From Yoonia ponticola (lineage in GTDB: Bacteria; Pseudomonadota; Alphaproteobacteria; Rhodobacterales; Rhodobacteraceae), in the NCBI RefSeq assembly GCF_014199395.1, contig NZ_JACIJM010000003.1:372001-436000 (forward strand): a DNA stretch of 64,000 nucleotides, given 5' to 3'. Positions 41,878 to 50,715 of this stretch are shown piece by piece. Position 1 is the first letter of the stretch; the number at the start of each line of letters is the position of its first letter. A model generated the notes under the pieces. That model worked only from the letters and a program-made list of their open reading frames with translations, was not told the origin of the DNA and ran no database searches. The position numbers and the translations under genes were made by a program.

Positions 41878-42090
41878 TTAGACTTTGTCTTTTTCGTCAG
41901 CTGGGGTCACGTCTTTGGCGGATGCCATGTCGTCCGTGATTTCTTTGTCACCGTCGCTGACGCCGCGTTTGAAAGCTGTGATGCCTTTGCCGACTTCGCC
42001 CATCAGGCTGGATACTTTGCCACGGCCAAACAAGACCAAGACGACGACGGCGATCAAAAGGATGCCGGGGATACCGATGTTATTAAGCAT
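41878..42090 (-). CDS. tatA: Sec-independent protein translocase TatA
   Basis: Pore-forming component of the Tat system. A 70-residue protein with membrane helix GIPGILLIAVVVLVLFG, the FGRGKVSSLMGEVGKGI hinge/amphipathic helix and a short acidic-basic tail, as is typical. ATG codons 4 and 8 codons upstream are in frame, but GGAGAA six bases before 42090 and the family N-terminus favour this one. First gene of tatA-tatB-tatC-DUF815. Confidence 0.93.
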   Translation of the reverse strand: MLNNIGIPGILLIAVVVLVLFGRGKVSSLMGEVGKGITAFKRGVSDGDKEITDDMASAKDVTPADEKDKV

Positions 42091-42288
42091 GATGTTCTCC
42101 ATGATGCGGACCATTGGCCGCGCGTAAATCTGTTATTCCCTGACAGATAGGGGGCATTGCGGCGTGATGGAAGTAGGAAACGACAGCATTAAACCCCTTT
42201 TTTGCAAGGCTCGCGATAAGGTTACGACAAAAACTTGTCAGTTGTCAGCTTTTTGGCAAAACTAGTACGGAACGAGAGGGAATCACTC

Positions 42289-42945
42289 ATGCGTCGCGCC
42301 GACCGATTAATGTCACTTGTCCAAATCCTGCGCGATGGCGCGCTGCACCGTGCATCCGATCTGGCCGCCGCTGTCGATGTTAGCCTGCGCACGATCTACC
42401 GCGACATGGAAACGCTGGCCGCATCTGGCGTCCCGATCCAAGGCGAACGCGGTGTGGGCTATCATGTCACGGCAGCGATCACCCTGCCCCCGTTGAACCT
42501 GACAATCACCGAAGTCGAGGCGCTGCATTTGGGGCTCATGGCTGTGGCGGGCGGATCGGACGCGGAACTAGCAACAGCTGCGCGCGCGTTAACCCAAAAG
42601 ATCGACGCGGTGATGCCCGAAGGCAGATCGCGTAGCCCTGCTCCGTTCAGTTTCGCGGTCTATCCCTTTGCGGATGCCGCCAAGGGATTCCAGCATCTGC
42701 CGCAAATCCGCCAAGCGATCCGCACCCGCCAAAAGCTGATGCTCACAATTGCGGGCCAAGATCGCACGGTGCGTCCGTTGCAGCTTGATTACTGGGGGCG
42801 GTTGTGGACCTGCGTGGTATGGTGCGAAACGACCAAAGCGTTCGCCGATCTGCGTGTCGATCAGATTGCGGCGCTGCGTGTGTTGCCGAGCCTGTTCATC
42901 GACGAGCCGCAAAAATCGCTGGCCGCATATTTGGCAAAACGCTGA
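42289..42945 (+). CDS. YafY-type HTH/WYL transcriptional regulator
   Basis: A 218-residue regulator: N-terminal DeoR-like helix-turn-helix (RADRLMSLVQILRDG, then HRASDLAAAVDVSLRTIYRDMETL, residues 3-45) and a WYL ligand-sensing domain (about 125-215) in which the W-Y-L region reads RPLQLDYWGRLWTCVVWCE. WYL proteins often respond to nucleic acid or nucleotide signals. GAGAGGG precedes the ATG at 42289. It is divergent from the tat operon and followed by a double-hairpin repeat; no target is apparent. Confidence 0.9.
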   Translation: MRRADRLMSLVQILRDGALHRASDLAAAVDVSLRTIYRDMETLAASGVPIQGERGVGYHVTAAITLPPLNLTITEVEALHLGLMAVAGGSDAELATAARALTQKIDAVMPEGRSRSPAPFSFAVYPFADAAKGFQHLPQIRQAIRTRQKLMLTIAGQDRTVRPLQLDYWGRLWTCVVWCETTKAFADLRVDQIAALRVLPSLFIDEPQKSLAAYLAKR

Positions 42946-42957
42946 CGTTTGAGACGC

Positions 42958-42999
42958 CAAATTTTCTCAGAAATTTGTACGATTTTTCGAGAAAAATCG
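42958..42999. repeat. double-hairpin repeat, copy D
   Basis: CAAATTT-6-AAATTTG (42958-42977), TAC, then GATTTTTC-GA-GAAAAATC (42981-42998). Module order and the TAC spacer are as in copy A; the first module has drifted while keeping a 7-bp stem. It lies between the convergent WYL regulator and TauE/SafE genes, 6 bp from the end of the latter. Confidence 0.8.
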
Positions 43000-43004
43000 C
43001 GCCG

Positions 43005-43829
43005 CTACCAGCCCAAGGTTTTGCGCAACATGTTCAGCGCTACGAAGATCAGGAACACGCCGAACACCCGTTTCAGCGGCTTTGGGTCCATTTTATGCGC
43101 CAATGCGGCCCCCCAAGGTGCGGTGATCAAAGTCATCGCGATGACTAATCCAAAAGCCACGAAGTTCACCGCACCAAATGAAAATGGCGGCGTTGGGTAC
43201 GCGGACATATCAGTCAGCAAAAATCCGATGACCGACGGCACCGCGATAATCACGCCAAAGCCAGCAGCCGTGGCCACCGCCCTGTGGATCGGCACACCGT
43301 AGAGCGACATCACAGGCACGCCAAAAGACCCGCCGCCGATGCCCATCAGCACCGATAGGAATCCGATCAGCGGCGACAATACGGCCCGCACAGGTCCGGT
43401 TGGCATCTGTGGGCCCAAACGCCAAGATGCGCGTCCAAAAGTCATGTAAGCACCGACAATTACTGCCAAAATGCCAAATATCAGTTGCAATGCACCGGAC
43501 CGCAGCGACGTCGCGATGCTGACGCCGATGATCGCGCCGATCACAATGCCGGGCGCCCATGTTTTGAGAATGGCGACGTCAACCGCGCCCTTTTTATGAT
43601 GCGACAAGCCAGAGCGCACCGAGGTCACGATGATCGTGGCCAGCGAGGTGCCGAGGCACATCTGCATCAACTGCGGGCTGTCATAGCCAAGCACCGAGAA
43701 CGCATAGAAAAACGACGGCACAAGGACGATCCCGCCGCCCACGCCTAGCAATCCGGCAAGCACGCCCGCAAAGGCGCCAATGGCCAAGATCATGCCGATC
43801 ATTGGCAGCAAAAGTGTGGCTTCGGGCAT
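43005..43829 (-). CDS. TauE/SafE (TSUP) family membrane transporter
   Basis: A 274-residue membrane protein with eight or so hydrophobic segments and the two TSUP repeats: GLLGVGGGIVLVPSFFYAFS (about residues 24-43) and LMGIGGGSFGVPVMSLYG in the second half. Family members export or import small sulfur- or carbon-containing anions such as sulfite, sulfoacetate or taurine-derived compounds; which one applies here is unknown. Its ATG overlaps the dusA stop by one base, so it is translated from the dusA transcript. Confidence 0.9.
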   Translation of the reverse strand: MPEATLLLPMIGMILAIGAFAGVLAGLLGVGGGIVLVPSFFYAFSVLGYDSPQLMQMCLGTSLATIIVTSVRSGLSHHKKGAVDVAILKTWAPGIVIGAIIGVSIATSLRSGALQLIFGILAVIVGAYMTFGRASWRLGPQMPTGPVRAVLSPLIGFLSVLMGIGGGSFGVPVMSLYGVPIHRAVATAAGFGVIIAVPSVIGFLLTDMSAYPTPPFSFGAVNFVAFGLVIAMTLITAPWGAALAHKMDPKPLKRVFGVFLIFVALNMLRKTLGW

Positions 43830-44836
43830 CAGGCGGCCTCTTGTGTGATGTATGAAAGGGCTTGCAGCAAAACGGCTTCGTCAGCGCCGTCGCGGTGTGT
43901 ATTTTCGGACAAATGTCTGCGCCACATACGCGCACCGGGGCGGCCTTGGAACAGGCCGTGCATGTGGCGGGTGACTTGGTGCAGACGGCCACCGCGCGTC
44001 ATGTGATCGACGATGTAAGGCACCATCAAATGCACGATATCTTCGGCAGTTTTAGTGCCGTCTTTGCCGTAAATCTGGGCGTCCGCATTTAGCAAAACAT
44101 CCGCTGGCGCATGGTAGGCAGACCGTCCGATCATCACCCCGTCGAGGCCCGCATCAAGGAATGCTTTGGCTTGATCCAGCGACGTAATACCGCCGTTCAC
44201 GGACAGATGAAGATGAGGGAACAAACCCTTCATTTCATGGACTAATTCATAATCCAAGGGCGGCACATCGCGGTTCTCTTTCGGGGACAGACCTTGCAAC
44301 CACGCCTTGCGCGCATGGATGGTAAAGCGGTCTACGCCCGCCGCACTGACTTGGGACAGAAAGTCGGGCAAAATCACCTTTGGATCTTGGTCGTCCACGC
44401 CGATCCGGCACTTGACTGTGACGGGCAAATCGCTGGCCGATTGCATCGCCTTGACACAAGCGGCGACAGTGGCGGGCTGTTCCATTAGTATCGCACCAAA
44501 CGACCCCGATTGCACACGATCAGACGGGCAACCGCAGTTCAGGTTTACTTCGTCGTAGCCATATTCTGCTGCAACTTCAGTCGCCTGCGCCAGTTGCGCC
44601 GGATCAGAGCCGCCGAGCTGCAATGCAACAGGATGTTCCGCGTCATGAAACCCGAGCAAGCGATCACGGTCGCCATGAATGATTGCAGGGGCCGTGACCA
44701 TTTCGGTGTAAAGCAAGGTCTCGGACGACATCAGCCGGTGCATGTAACGGCAATGACGGTCCGTCCAATCCATCATCGGTGCGACGGAAAGCCTTGAGGC
44801 TGTTTCAAGATTATATTTCAATGACCTACGCCCCAC
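43829..44836 (-). CDS. dusA: tRNA-dihydrouridine(20/20a) synthase DusA
   Basis: FMN enzyme reducing uridines in the tRNA D-loop. The 335-residue protein has the N-terminal APMMDWTDRHCR, the catalytic cysteine in NLNCGCPSDRVQ, and the C-terminal MHGLFQGRPGARMWRRHL motif specific to DusA. The longest frame starts with GTG preceded by a GGATGAAGA stretch; a TTG six codons in is an alternative, so the first few residues are uncertain. The TauE/SafE gene follows with a one-base overlap. Confidence 0.94.
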   Translation of the reverse strand: MGRRSLKYNLETASRLSVAPMMDWTDRHCRYMHRLMSSETLLYTEMVTAPAIIHGDRDRLLGFHDAEHPVALQLGGSDPAQLAQATEVAAEYGYDEVNLNCGCPSDRVQSGSFGAILMEQPATVAACVKAMQSASDLPVTVKCRIGVDDQDPKVILPDFLSQVSAAGVDRFTIHARKAWLQGLSPKENRDVPPLDYELVHEMKGLFPHLHLSVNGGITSLDQAKAFLDAGLDGVMIGRSAYHAPADVLLNADAQIYGKDGTKTAEDIVHLMVPYIVDHMTRGGRLHQVTRHMHGLFQGRPGARMWRRHLSENTHRDGADEAVLLQALSYITQEAA

Positions 44837-44997
44837 TCTTCATCCAAAACGACGACGCAAAATTGTTGCTAATATCCGGTTTTTCGCGGATTTTTCGACG
44901 TTTCGAGATTCTATTTGCGACTAACTAGCAGGTCTAAACCTGCTCTGCACCCCCGCCTGATAGGTCTGTGCGGGGTTCATATGTGTTCGTGGGAAAG

Positions 44998-45027
44998 GTG
45001 CTGCGGGCATGTTGGTGCCCGCAGCAC
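44998..45027 (-). terminator. terminator hairpin after the opp operon
   Basis: A perfect 12-bp stem, GTGCTGCGGGCA with TGCCCGCAGCAC, and a six-base loop, 5 bp after the oppA stop. On the minus strand it is followed by CTTTCCC, a weak T tract. A smaller hairpin, AGCAGGT-CTAA-ACCTGCT, lies further on at 44927-44944. Confidence 0.75.
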
Positions 45028-45032
45028 ATTGT

Positions 45033-46607
45033 TTACTCAGCCAGTGTCACATCGCGGAAGTATGGCACGTTCAGCGACGACCGCCAGAAGCCGTCCACGT
45101 CGGGCGACATCATCATATAGTTGTAGCGGTGATACATCGGCAAGATGACGTGATCGTTCATCAAAACGCCTTCGGCTTCACGCATCGCGGCTAGCCCTTC
45201 GGCCTCGTCAGCGGTGGATTTTGCAGCGGACACGGCGCTCGCGAAATCATCGCTTTTCCATGCGGCCAGATTGTTCGGGCTATCGGGCAAGAACACGTCG
45301 AGGAAGGTCATCGGGTGCGGGTAATCCGCGCCCCAGCCCATCTGTGCGATTTGGTATTCGACCTGCTGCACTTCGGGGTAATAGACCTGCCATTCGGTTG
45401 CGCGGATTTGCACGTCGATGTTCAGGTTTTCCTTCCACATCTGCTGGATCGCTTCGAGCAGTTTTTCGATTGGCGGTGATGTGTAGGTCACGAACACGGT
45501 TTCGGGGAAGCCTTCGCCGTTCGGATAGCCCGCTTCGGCGAGCAAAGCTGCCGCCGCTTCGGGTTGGGCGTCTGCGTCGAGACCGTAGGTATCAATGCCG
45601 TCGCGGAAATCTTCGCCGTTCAGTGTCAGACCGTAAGGCACAAGGCCGATCGCAGGCTGGTCCGCAGATTGCAAAACGAAGTCCACGATGTCTTGGCGGT
45701 CAATTGCCATCGACAACGCTTGGCGCACGCGCACGTCGTCCAGCGGTGCTTGGGCCGGGTTGAAGAATGCGTAGGTCGTCCCGAGCGCCGGCACGATCAT
45801 GAAGGCATCGCTTTCAGCCATGAGACGCGGGATTTCGGGTGCTGGAACAGCTTCGATCCCGTCAACCTGACCGGATTCCATCGCAGTTAACGCGGTGGCT
45901 TGGTCGGGGATCAGGCGGAACGTCAATGTGTCCAGCGACACGTCGTCAGCTTGGAAATATGCGTCGTTCTTGGCGAACACCACGGATTCACCAAAGTTGA
46001 ATTCGGTTACTTTGAACGGGCCGTTGCCGATGAAGGTTTCGGGATTGCGGGTCCAGCCTTCGGGGTCGACTTCGACCACATCCTGACGCACGGGGAACCA
46101 GTTGGTGTAGGTCAGCAGTTGCATCATGTAGGGAATGCGGTTCGTCAGCGTAAAGGTCAGCGTCTTGTCGTCGGGCGCAGAGATCGCCACGTCGCCCTCG
46201 CCGTCAGCTGCATAATGTGCCTCGGCCCCGTCGATCAGGTAGAACATCGCAGGATTTTTCGCGCCGGCCGCCGGATCAAGGACGCGCATCCATGCGTAGA
46301 CGAAATCTTGGGCAGTGACAGGCTGGCCGTCGGACCAGTTGGCGTCGCGCAGGGTGAATGTGTAGGTTAAACCGTCTTCTGAGACCTCCCAGCTTTCGGC
46401 CATTGCCCCTTCGATTTCGCCGCCTTCGGTAAAGCGCACGAGACCTTCAAAGGTATTACCGATGATCGGTGCTGCAAAGGTTTCCGACGTCAGGCCGGGG
46501 TCGTAGGTGGCGGATTCATTGTTGACCACATAGGTCAGATCGCCAGCCGCAAAGGCAGGTGCTGCAATCAGCGCTGCAAGGGCCGTGGACATGAAAAGGT
46601 TACGCAT
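45033..46607 (-). CDS. oppA: oligopeptide ABC transporter, substrate-binding protein
   Basis: Periplasmic peptide-binding protein (SBP family 5) of 524 residues. A signal peptide (FMSTALAALIAAPAFA, cleavage near residue 21) is followed by the family start LTYVVNNESATYDPGL. Family segments AESWEVSEDGLTYTFTLRD and WSDGQPVTAQDFVYAW are visible near residues 65-105. AGGAG precedes the ATG at 46607, which lies inside the end of oppF. Being last in its operon is common for such genes in this group. Peptides are the likely cargo; the sequence does not tell which. Confidence 0.94.
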   Translation of the reverse strand: MRNLFMSTALAALIAAPAFAAGDLTYVVNNESATYDPGLTSETFAAPIIGNTFEGLVRFTEGGEIEGAMAESWEVSEDGLTYTFTLRDANWSDGQPVTAQDFVYAWMRVLDPAAGAKNPAMFYLIDGAEAHYAADGEGDVAISAPDDKTLTFTLTNRIPYMMQLLTYTNWFPVRQDVVEVDPEGWTRNPETFIGNGPFKVTEFNFGESVVFAKNDAYFQADDVSLDTLTFRLIPDQATALTAMESGQVDGIEAVPAPEIPRLMAESDAFMIVPALGTTYAFFNPAQAPLDDVRVRQALSMAIDRQDIVDFVLQSADQPAIGLVPYGLTLNGEDFRDGIDTYGLDADAQPEAAAALLAEAGYPNGEGFPETVFVTYTSPPIEKLLEAIQQMWKENLNIDVQIRATEWQVYYPEVQQVEYQIAQMGWGADYPHPMTFLDVFLPDSPNNLAAWKSDDFASAVSAAKSTADEAEGLAAMREAEGVLMNDHVILPMYHRYNYMMMSPDVDGFWRSSLNVPYFRDVTLAE

Positions 46608-47589
46608 TTTCTTGCTCCTGTTGGGTGTTGGACATGCTGCCATGCAGCGGGTGGTGGCAGGCGACGGCGTGTCCGTCGTCCTGAGTAATGAGATCGGGTT
46701 CACTTTGCGCACACAGCGCGGTCGCATAAGGACAGCGGGTGCGGAAACGGCAGCCAGACGGCAGATCCAGCGGGCTGGGGACTTCGCCAGTTTCAAACGG
46801 ATCATCGCGGCGCGCGGCGGGGTCCGGAACGGGAATCGCCGACCACAGCAGTTCGGTGTAAGGGTGGCGCGGCGCAGTGTGCAGGGCTTCGGATGGTGCG
46901 ATTTCAACCAATTTTCCGAGGTACATCACGCCGATCCGGTCCGCGATATGGCGCAGCATCGACAGATCGTGCGTGATAAACAGATAGGCCAAACCCGTGT
47001 CGCGTTTCAGCTCTGACAGCATATTCACAATCTGGGCTTGGATCGACACATCCAAGGCGCTGATCGGCTCGTCGCAGACCACAAGTTCGGGTTCCAACGC
47101 GATGGCGCGGGCAATGCCGACGCGCTGGCGTTGACCGCCGGAAAACGAATGCGGAAACCGGTCGGCGGCGTCCGCACCTAAACCTACATTGTCGAGCAAT
47201 TCAGCCACCCGCGCCCGTCGCGTCTCAGCGGTGCCGATCCCCATAATCTCAAGCGGTTCGGCCACAAGTTCGCCCACGGTCATCCGCCCATTCAGCGCAG
47301 CCACGGGGTCTTGAAAGATCATCTGCACCTTTTTGCGGTGCGGTTTCAGCGCCTTTTCGTTCAGCGTAGTGATATCGACGCCGTCCAGCACAATCCGCCC
47401 GCCAGTTGGGCGATAAAGCCGCATCAAAGCACGCGCGAGCGTGGATTTACCACAGCCGCTTTCCCCCACGAGCCCCAAGGTTTCACCGTGCTGGATCGTT
47501 AGACTGACACCATCGACGGCTTTCAACAGGCCTTGCCGCGTTTGGAAGTGCATTTCCAGATTTTCGAGGGCGAGCAATGGCTGGGTCAT
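46600..47589 (-). CDS. oppF: oligopeptide ABC transporter ATP-binding protein OppF
   Basis: A 329-residue ABC ATPase: Walker A GESGCGKST (about residue 39), signature FSGGQRQRVGIARAIA, Walker B LVVCDEPISALD, and the Opp-specific C-terminal domain with the cysteines of CRFRTRCPYATALC, which in related transporters bind an Fe-S cluster. It forms the ATPase pair with OppD on the cytoplasmic side. Overlaps oppD by 4 bases and oppA by 8. Confidence 0.95.
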   Translation of the reverse strand: MTQPLLALENLEMHFQTRQGLLKAVDGVSLTIQHGETLGLVGESGCGKSTLARALMRLYRPTGGRIVLDGVDITTLNEKALKPHRKKVQMIFQDPVAALNGRMTVGELVAEPLEIMGIGTAETRRARVAELLDNVGLGADAADRFPHSFSGGQRQRVGIARAIALEPELVVCDEPISALDVSIQAQIVNMLSELKRDTGLAYLFITHDLSMLRHIADRIGVMYLGKLVEIAPSEALHTAPRHPYTELLWSAIPVPDPAARRDDPFETGEVPSPLDLPSGCRFRTRCPYATALCAQSEPDLITQDDGHAVACHHPLHGSMSNTQQEQENA

Positions 47590-48602
47590 GAGGGGGTCTC
47601 GAATATCTGGGCGGGGGCTGTGGCATCGGCGCGCCAGCAGCGGGCGCGTTGGCCTGCCTGTAGGGCTGGATTACCCGTGGCATCGAACATCGGTGGCGGT
47701 GTTTCGCAGATACGCATGGCTTGCGGACAGCGCGGCGCAAACGGGCAACCGGGTGGCGGTGTGCGCATGTCCGGCGGGCTGCCGCGCACGGGTGATAATG
47801 GCCGTCCCGCCTGTCGTGGATCGGGGATCGCGGCGAGCAATCCGCGCGTGTAGGGATGGCACGGTGCGGCGAACAGATCAGCGACCAGCGCCTCTTCCAT
47901 CACCTGACCGCCATACAGCACCATCACGCGGTCAGCGGTTTCCGCAATCACGCCAAGATCATGTGTCACAAGGATAATGGCCATGCCGAGCCTGTCGCGC
48001 AATTCTTTCAGCAGTGCCAAAATCTGACGCTGGATTGTGACGTCGAGAGCTGTTGTCGGCTCGTCTGCGATCAGGATATCGGGATCACACGCGAGCGCGA
48101 TTGCGATCATCACCCGTTGACGCATCCCGCCGGAAAACTCGTGCGGGTAGCTGTCGATGCGGGTTCGCGCGGACGGGATACGCACCAGTTCGAACAATTC
48201 GACCGCGCGGTCACGGGCCGCTTTTCTGCTGATCTTGCGGTGCTGCAGCAGCACTTCGACGATCTGGCGGCCAACGGTCATCGTCGGGTTCAGCGCAGAC
48301 ATCGGGTCTTGGAAAACAACGCCGATCTTTTCGCCGCGCACCGCCGTTAATTGCCGTTCCGACAGTTGCAACAGATCGCGCCCGTCGAATTCCGCCACGC
48401 CAGAGGTGATATGACCGCCGCGCTTTAGCAGTTTCAGGATGCTCATGCAGGTGACGGATTTGCCCGACCCGCTTTCACCGACAAGCCCTAGGATTTCGCC
48501 CCGCTGCAAGGTCAGATCAATGCCGCGCACGGCTTGCACGGTGCCACGGTCGGTGCGGTATTCGGTGCGCAGATCACGCAAGGACAACACAGGTGCGGTC
48601 AT
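47586..48602 (-). CDS. oppD: oligopeptide ABC transporter ATP-binding protein OppD
   Basis: A 338-residue ABC ATPase: Walker A GESGSGKSV (about residue 41), signature FSGGMRQRVMIAIALA, Walker B ILIADEPTTALDVT, and the C-terminal oligopeptide/dipeptide domain with GCPFAPRCPQAMRIC. Partner of OppF. The ATGA overlaps with oppC and oppF indicate translational coupling. Confidence 0.95.
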   Translation of the reverse strand: MTAPVLSLRDLRTEYRTDRGTVQAVRGIDLTLQRGEILGLVGESGSGKSVTCMSILKLLKRGGHITSGVAEFDGRDLLQLSERQLTAVRGEKIGVVFQDPMSALNPTMTVGRQIVEVLLQHRKISRKAARDRAVELFELVRIPSARTRIDSYPHEFSGGMRQRVMIAIALACDPDILIADEPTTALDVTIQRQILALLKELRDRLGMAIILVTHDLGVIAETADRVMVLYGGQVMEEALVADLFAAPCHPYTRGLLAAIPDPRQAGRPLSPVRGSPPDMRTPPPGCPFAPRCPQAMRICETPPPMFDATGNPALQAGQRARCWRADATAPAQIFETPS

Positions 48603-49771
48603 GATGACAACCTCGGGTCCAATGCATCGCGCAGCCCGTCGCCCAAGAAATTGAACGCCAGCATCGTGAGGCTGATCGCCACGGCGGGGAAGAATAATTG
48701 GTGCGGATAGGCGCGCAGGGTTTCAACGGCTTCGGAGGTCAGCGTGCCCCAACTGGCTTGTGGTGGTGTCACGCCAAGGCCGATAAAGCTCATGAAACTC
48801 TCGATGAAAATAGCAGATGGGATCAGCATGGTCAGCGTCACAAGGATCGGACCAAAGGCATTCGGCAGCAGGTGTTGAAACAGAATTCGCGAGGTCGAGG
48901 CGCCCATGGTCCGCGCCGCAGCCACGTAATCCTGACTTTTCAACGTCAGGATTTGTCCGCGCACAACACGCGCCATATCAACCCAGTAGACCGTGCCGAT
49001 TGCCAGCACGACGGAAAGCAATCCGGACTGCAAAACCACCATCATCAAGATCACGTAAAGCGTGAGCGGGATGGTCGCCACGATCTCGACAAAGCGCATC
49101 ATCACGGCGTCAACGCGACCACCTATTAGGCCCGCAACACCGCCATAGATCACGCCAATCACGAAGTTCGCAAGCACGGCTGCGGCAGCGACAAGCAGTG
49201 AAATCCGCGCCCCGTACATTTGGCGCACCAGCACGTCGCGGCCCAACTGATCGGTGCCAAAGGGGTTGCGATTGTTCATGGCTAACCCGCCTGCTTGGGC
49301 CACTTTGCCGTCGATTGTCAGAACCGCAGGCCGCTGACTGTAGTCCAAGACGACCTCGCGGTCGTCGATGACCCAAGTGCTTTGACGGTTTATCATATCG
49401 CGGTCATCTGGGCGCAAAAGTGCGGTCAGGCCGCCTTTTTCGCTCACTTCGTACAGGTTCAGGTTGCTGGTGTTCACATGCACCAGCGTGTTGTCTGTGA
49501 CCGTGTAAGGTCGATAGGTTGGCGGCAGATTGGACAGTTCTAGGTTCTGCTCGAAATAGCTGTAGGGCGACATCATCGGGCCGAAAATCGCGGCGAATAT
49601 CAGCAACACAATAAACACCAGTCCCGCCATGGCAGGCCGATGCCGGAACAAACGCCCGCGCACACCAGCCCAGAAACCACGGGTGGCAGTTGATACAATC
49701 GGATCGCCAAGCTGCCCCGTTTGGGGATCAAGCGGCAACCACATTTCGGGTGCAATCGGAGGACGGGTCAT
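48599..49771 (-). CDS. oppC: oligopeptide ABC transporter permease OppC, with long periplasmic insertion
   Basis: A 390-residue inner-membrane permease. The OppC N-terminal region and first helix (about 44-66, MAGLVFIVLLIFAAIFGP) are followed by an insertion of roughly 100 residues (about 75-170) before the NPFGTDQLGRDVLVRQMYGAR motif that normally comes soon after helix 1. The remaining five helices and the EAA loop (YVAAARTMGASTSRILFQHL) are standard. The insertion makes it longer than the approximately 300-residue norm and resembles the enlarged YejE-type permeases, so it may contact the binding protein. Overlaps oppB and oppD by 4 bases. Confidence 0.94.
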   Translation of the reverse strand: MTRPPIAPEMWLPLDPQTGQLGDPIVSTATRGFWAGVRGRLFRHRPAMAGLVFIVLLIFAAIFGPMMSPYSYFEQNLELSNLPPTYRPYTVTDNTLVHVNTSNLNLYEVSEKGGLTALLRPDDRDMINRQSTWVIDDREVVLDYSQRPAVLTIDGKVAQAGGLAMNNRNPFGTDQLGRDVLVRQMYGARISLLVAAAAVLANFVIGVIYGGVAGLIGGRVDAVMMRFVEIVATIPLTLYVILMMVVLQSGLLSVVLAIGTVYWVDMARVVRGQILTLKSQDYVAAARTMGASTSRILFQHLLPNAFGPILVTLTMLIPSAIFIESFMSFIGLGVTPPQASWGTLTSEAVETLRAYPHQLFFPAVAISLTMLAFNFLGDGLRDALDPRLSS

Positions 49772-50715
49772 TTGCGGTCTCCGTAAGAAATGCGCGGATC
49801 GAGCCAGAGATACAGCAGATCAACGATCAGAATCATCAGCATCAGAAAAGCCGCATAAAAGATCGTGATGCCCATGATAGCGGTGTAGTCGCGGTTGGTG
49901 ATCGACTGCACAAAATGCCGCCCGATCCCCGGAAGCGCGAAAATCTGTTCGATCACAAAACTGCCCGTCAAAAGGTTGGCCACGACAGGCCCCAGCACGG
50001 TCACAACCGGGATCAGAGAATTGCGCAAACCGTGGCGCAGCATGACGGTATGGGCCGGAAGCCCCTTGGCGCGGGCGGTCATGATGTAGTCTTGACCCAT
50101 GGTTTCCAGCAGGCTGGAGCGCGTTAGACGTGCCACAAATGACATCCAGAACCCCGACAATGCAAACACCGGCAGAATATATCCGCGCCAGTCATCCAGC
50201 CCAAACGCAGGCGTCCAGCCGAGCCGTAGCGCAAAAATATACAGCGCCACCGTGGCGATCACATAAGACGGGACCGCGATGCCGAGGCTTGCGATGAACA
50301 TTGCCGCCGTATCAGGCCAACGCCCGCGATTAAGTGCTGCGACGATCCCCGCAGGCACGCCAAACGCCACCACGCAGATGATCGCCAGCAGCCCTGTTTG
50401 CGCCGTCACAGCCAGCCCGTCGGCGATCATGCTGTTCACGCTCACGCCCGGATATTTGAACGACGGCCCCAGATCGAGCGTCAGCACACCGCCAAGATAA
50501 TTCAGGTATTGTCGCCAGATCGGCTGGTCGAGACCGAACTTCGCGTTCAGGGCAGCTTCGATTTCGGGGGCGAGCATTTTTTCGGACACAAATGGTCCGC
50601 CCGGCACAGCGTGCATCAGCGCAAACGTCAGCGTAATCACCGCCAATAGCGTCACGAGCATCATTGCGACCCGCTGCACCAACCAGCCAATCGGAAGGCG
50701 GCTTGCGCTGCTCAT
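49768..50715 (-). CDS. oppB: oligopeptide ABC transporter permease OppB
   Basis: A 315-residue permease with six membrane segments, the N-terminal helix AMMLVTLLAVITLTFALMH-type region, and the EAA loop YIMTARAKGLPAHTVMLRHG. The C-terminal DLLYLWLDPRISYG is the OppB/DppB hallmark. It forms the translocation path with OppC. It overlaps both the XRE-cupin gene and oppC by 4 bases. Confidence 0.94.
   Translation of the reverse strand: MSSASRLPIGWLVQRVAMMLVTLLAVITLTFALMHAVPGGPFVSEKMLAPEIEAALNAKFGLDQPIWRQYLNYLGGVLTLDLGPSFKYPGVSVNSMIADGLAVTAQTGLLAIICVVAFGVPAGIVAALNRGRWPDTAAMFIASLGIAVPSYVIATVALYIFALRLGWTPAFGLDDWRGYILPVFALSGFWMSFVARLTRSSLLETMGQDYIMTARAKGLPAHTVMLRHGLRNSLIPVVTVLGPVVANLLTGSFVIEQIFALPGIGRHFVQSITNRDYTAIMGITIFYAAFLMLMILIVDLLYLWLDPRISYGDRK

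Noticed and set aside
44878..44912. AT/CG-rich TTTTTCG stretch as a fifth double-hairpin element
   Set aside because: It resembles the motif but lacks the inverted arms; only a 4-bp stem can be drawn.
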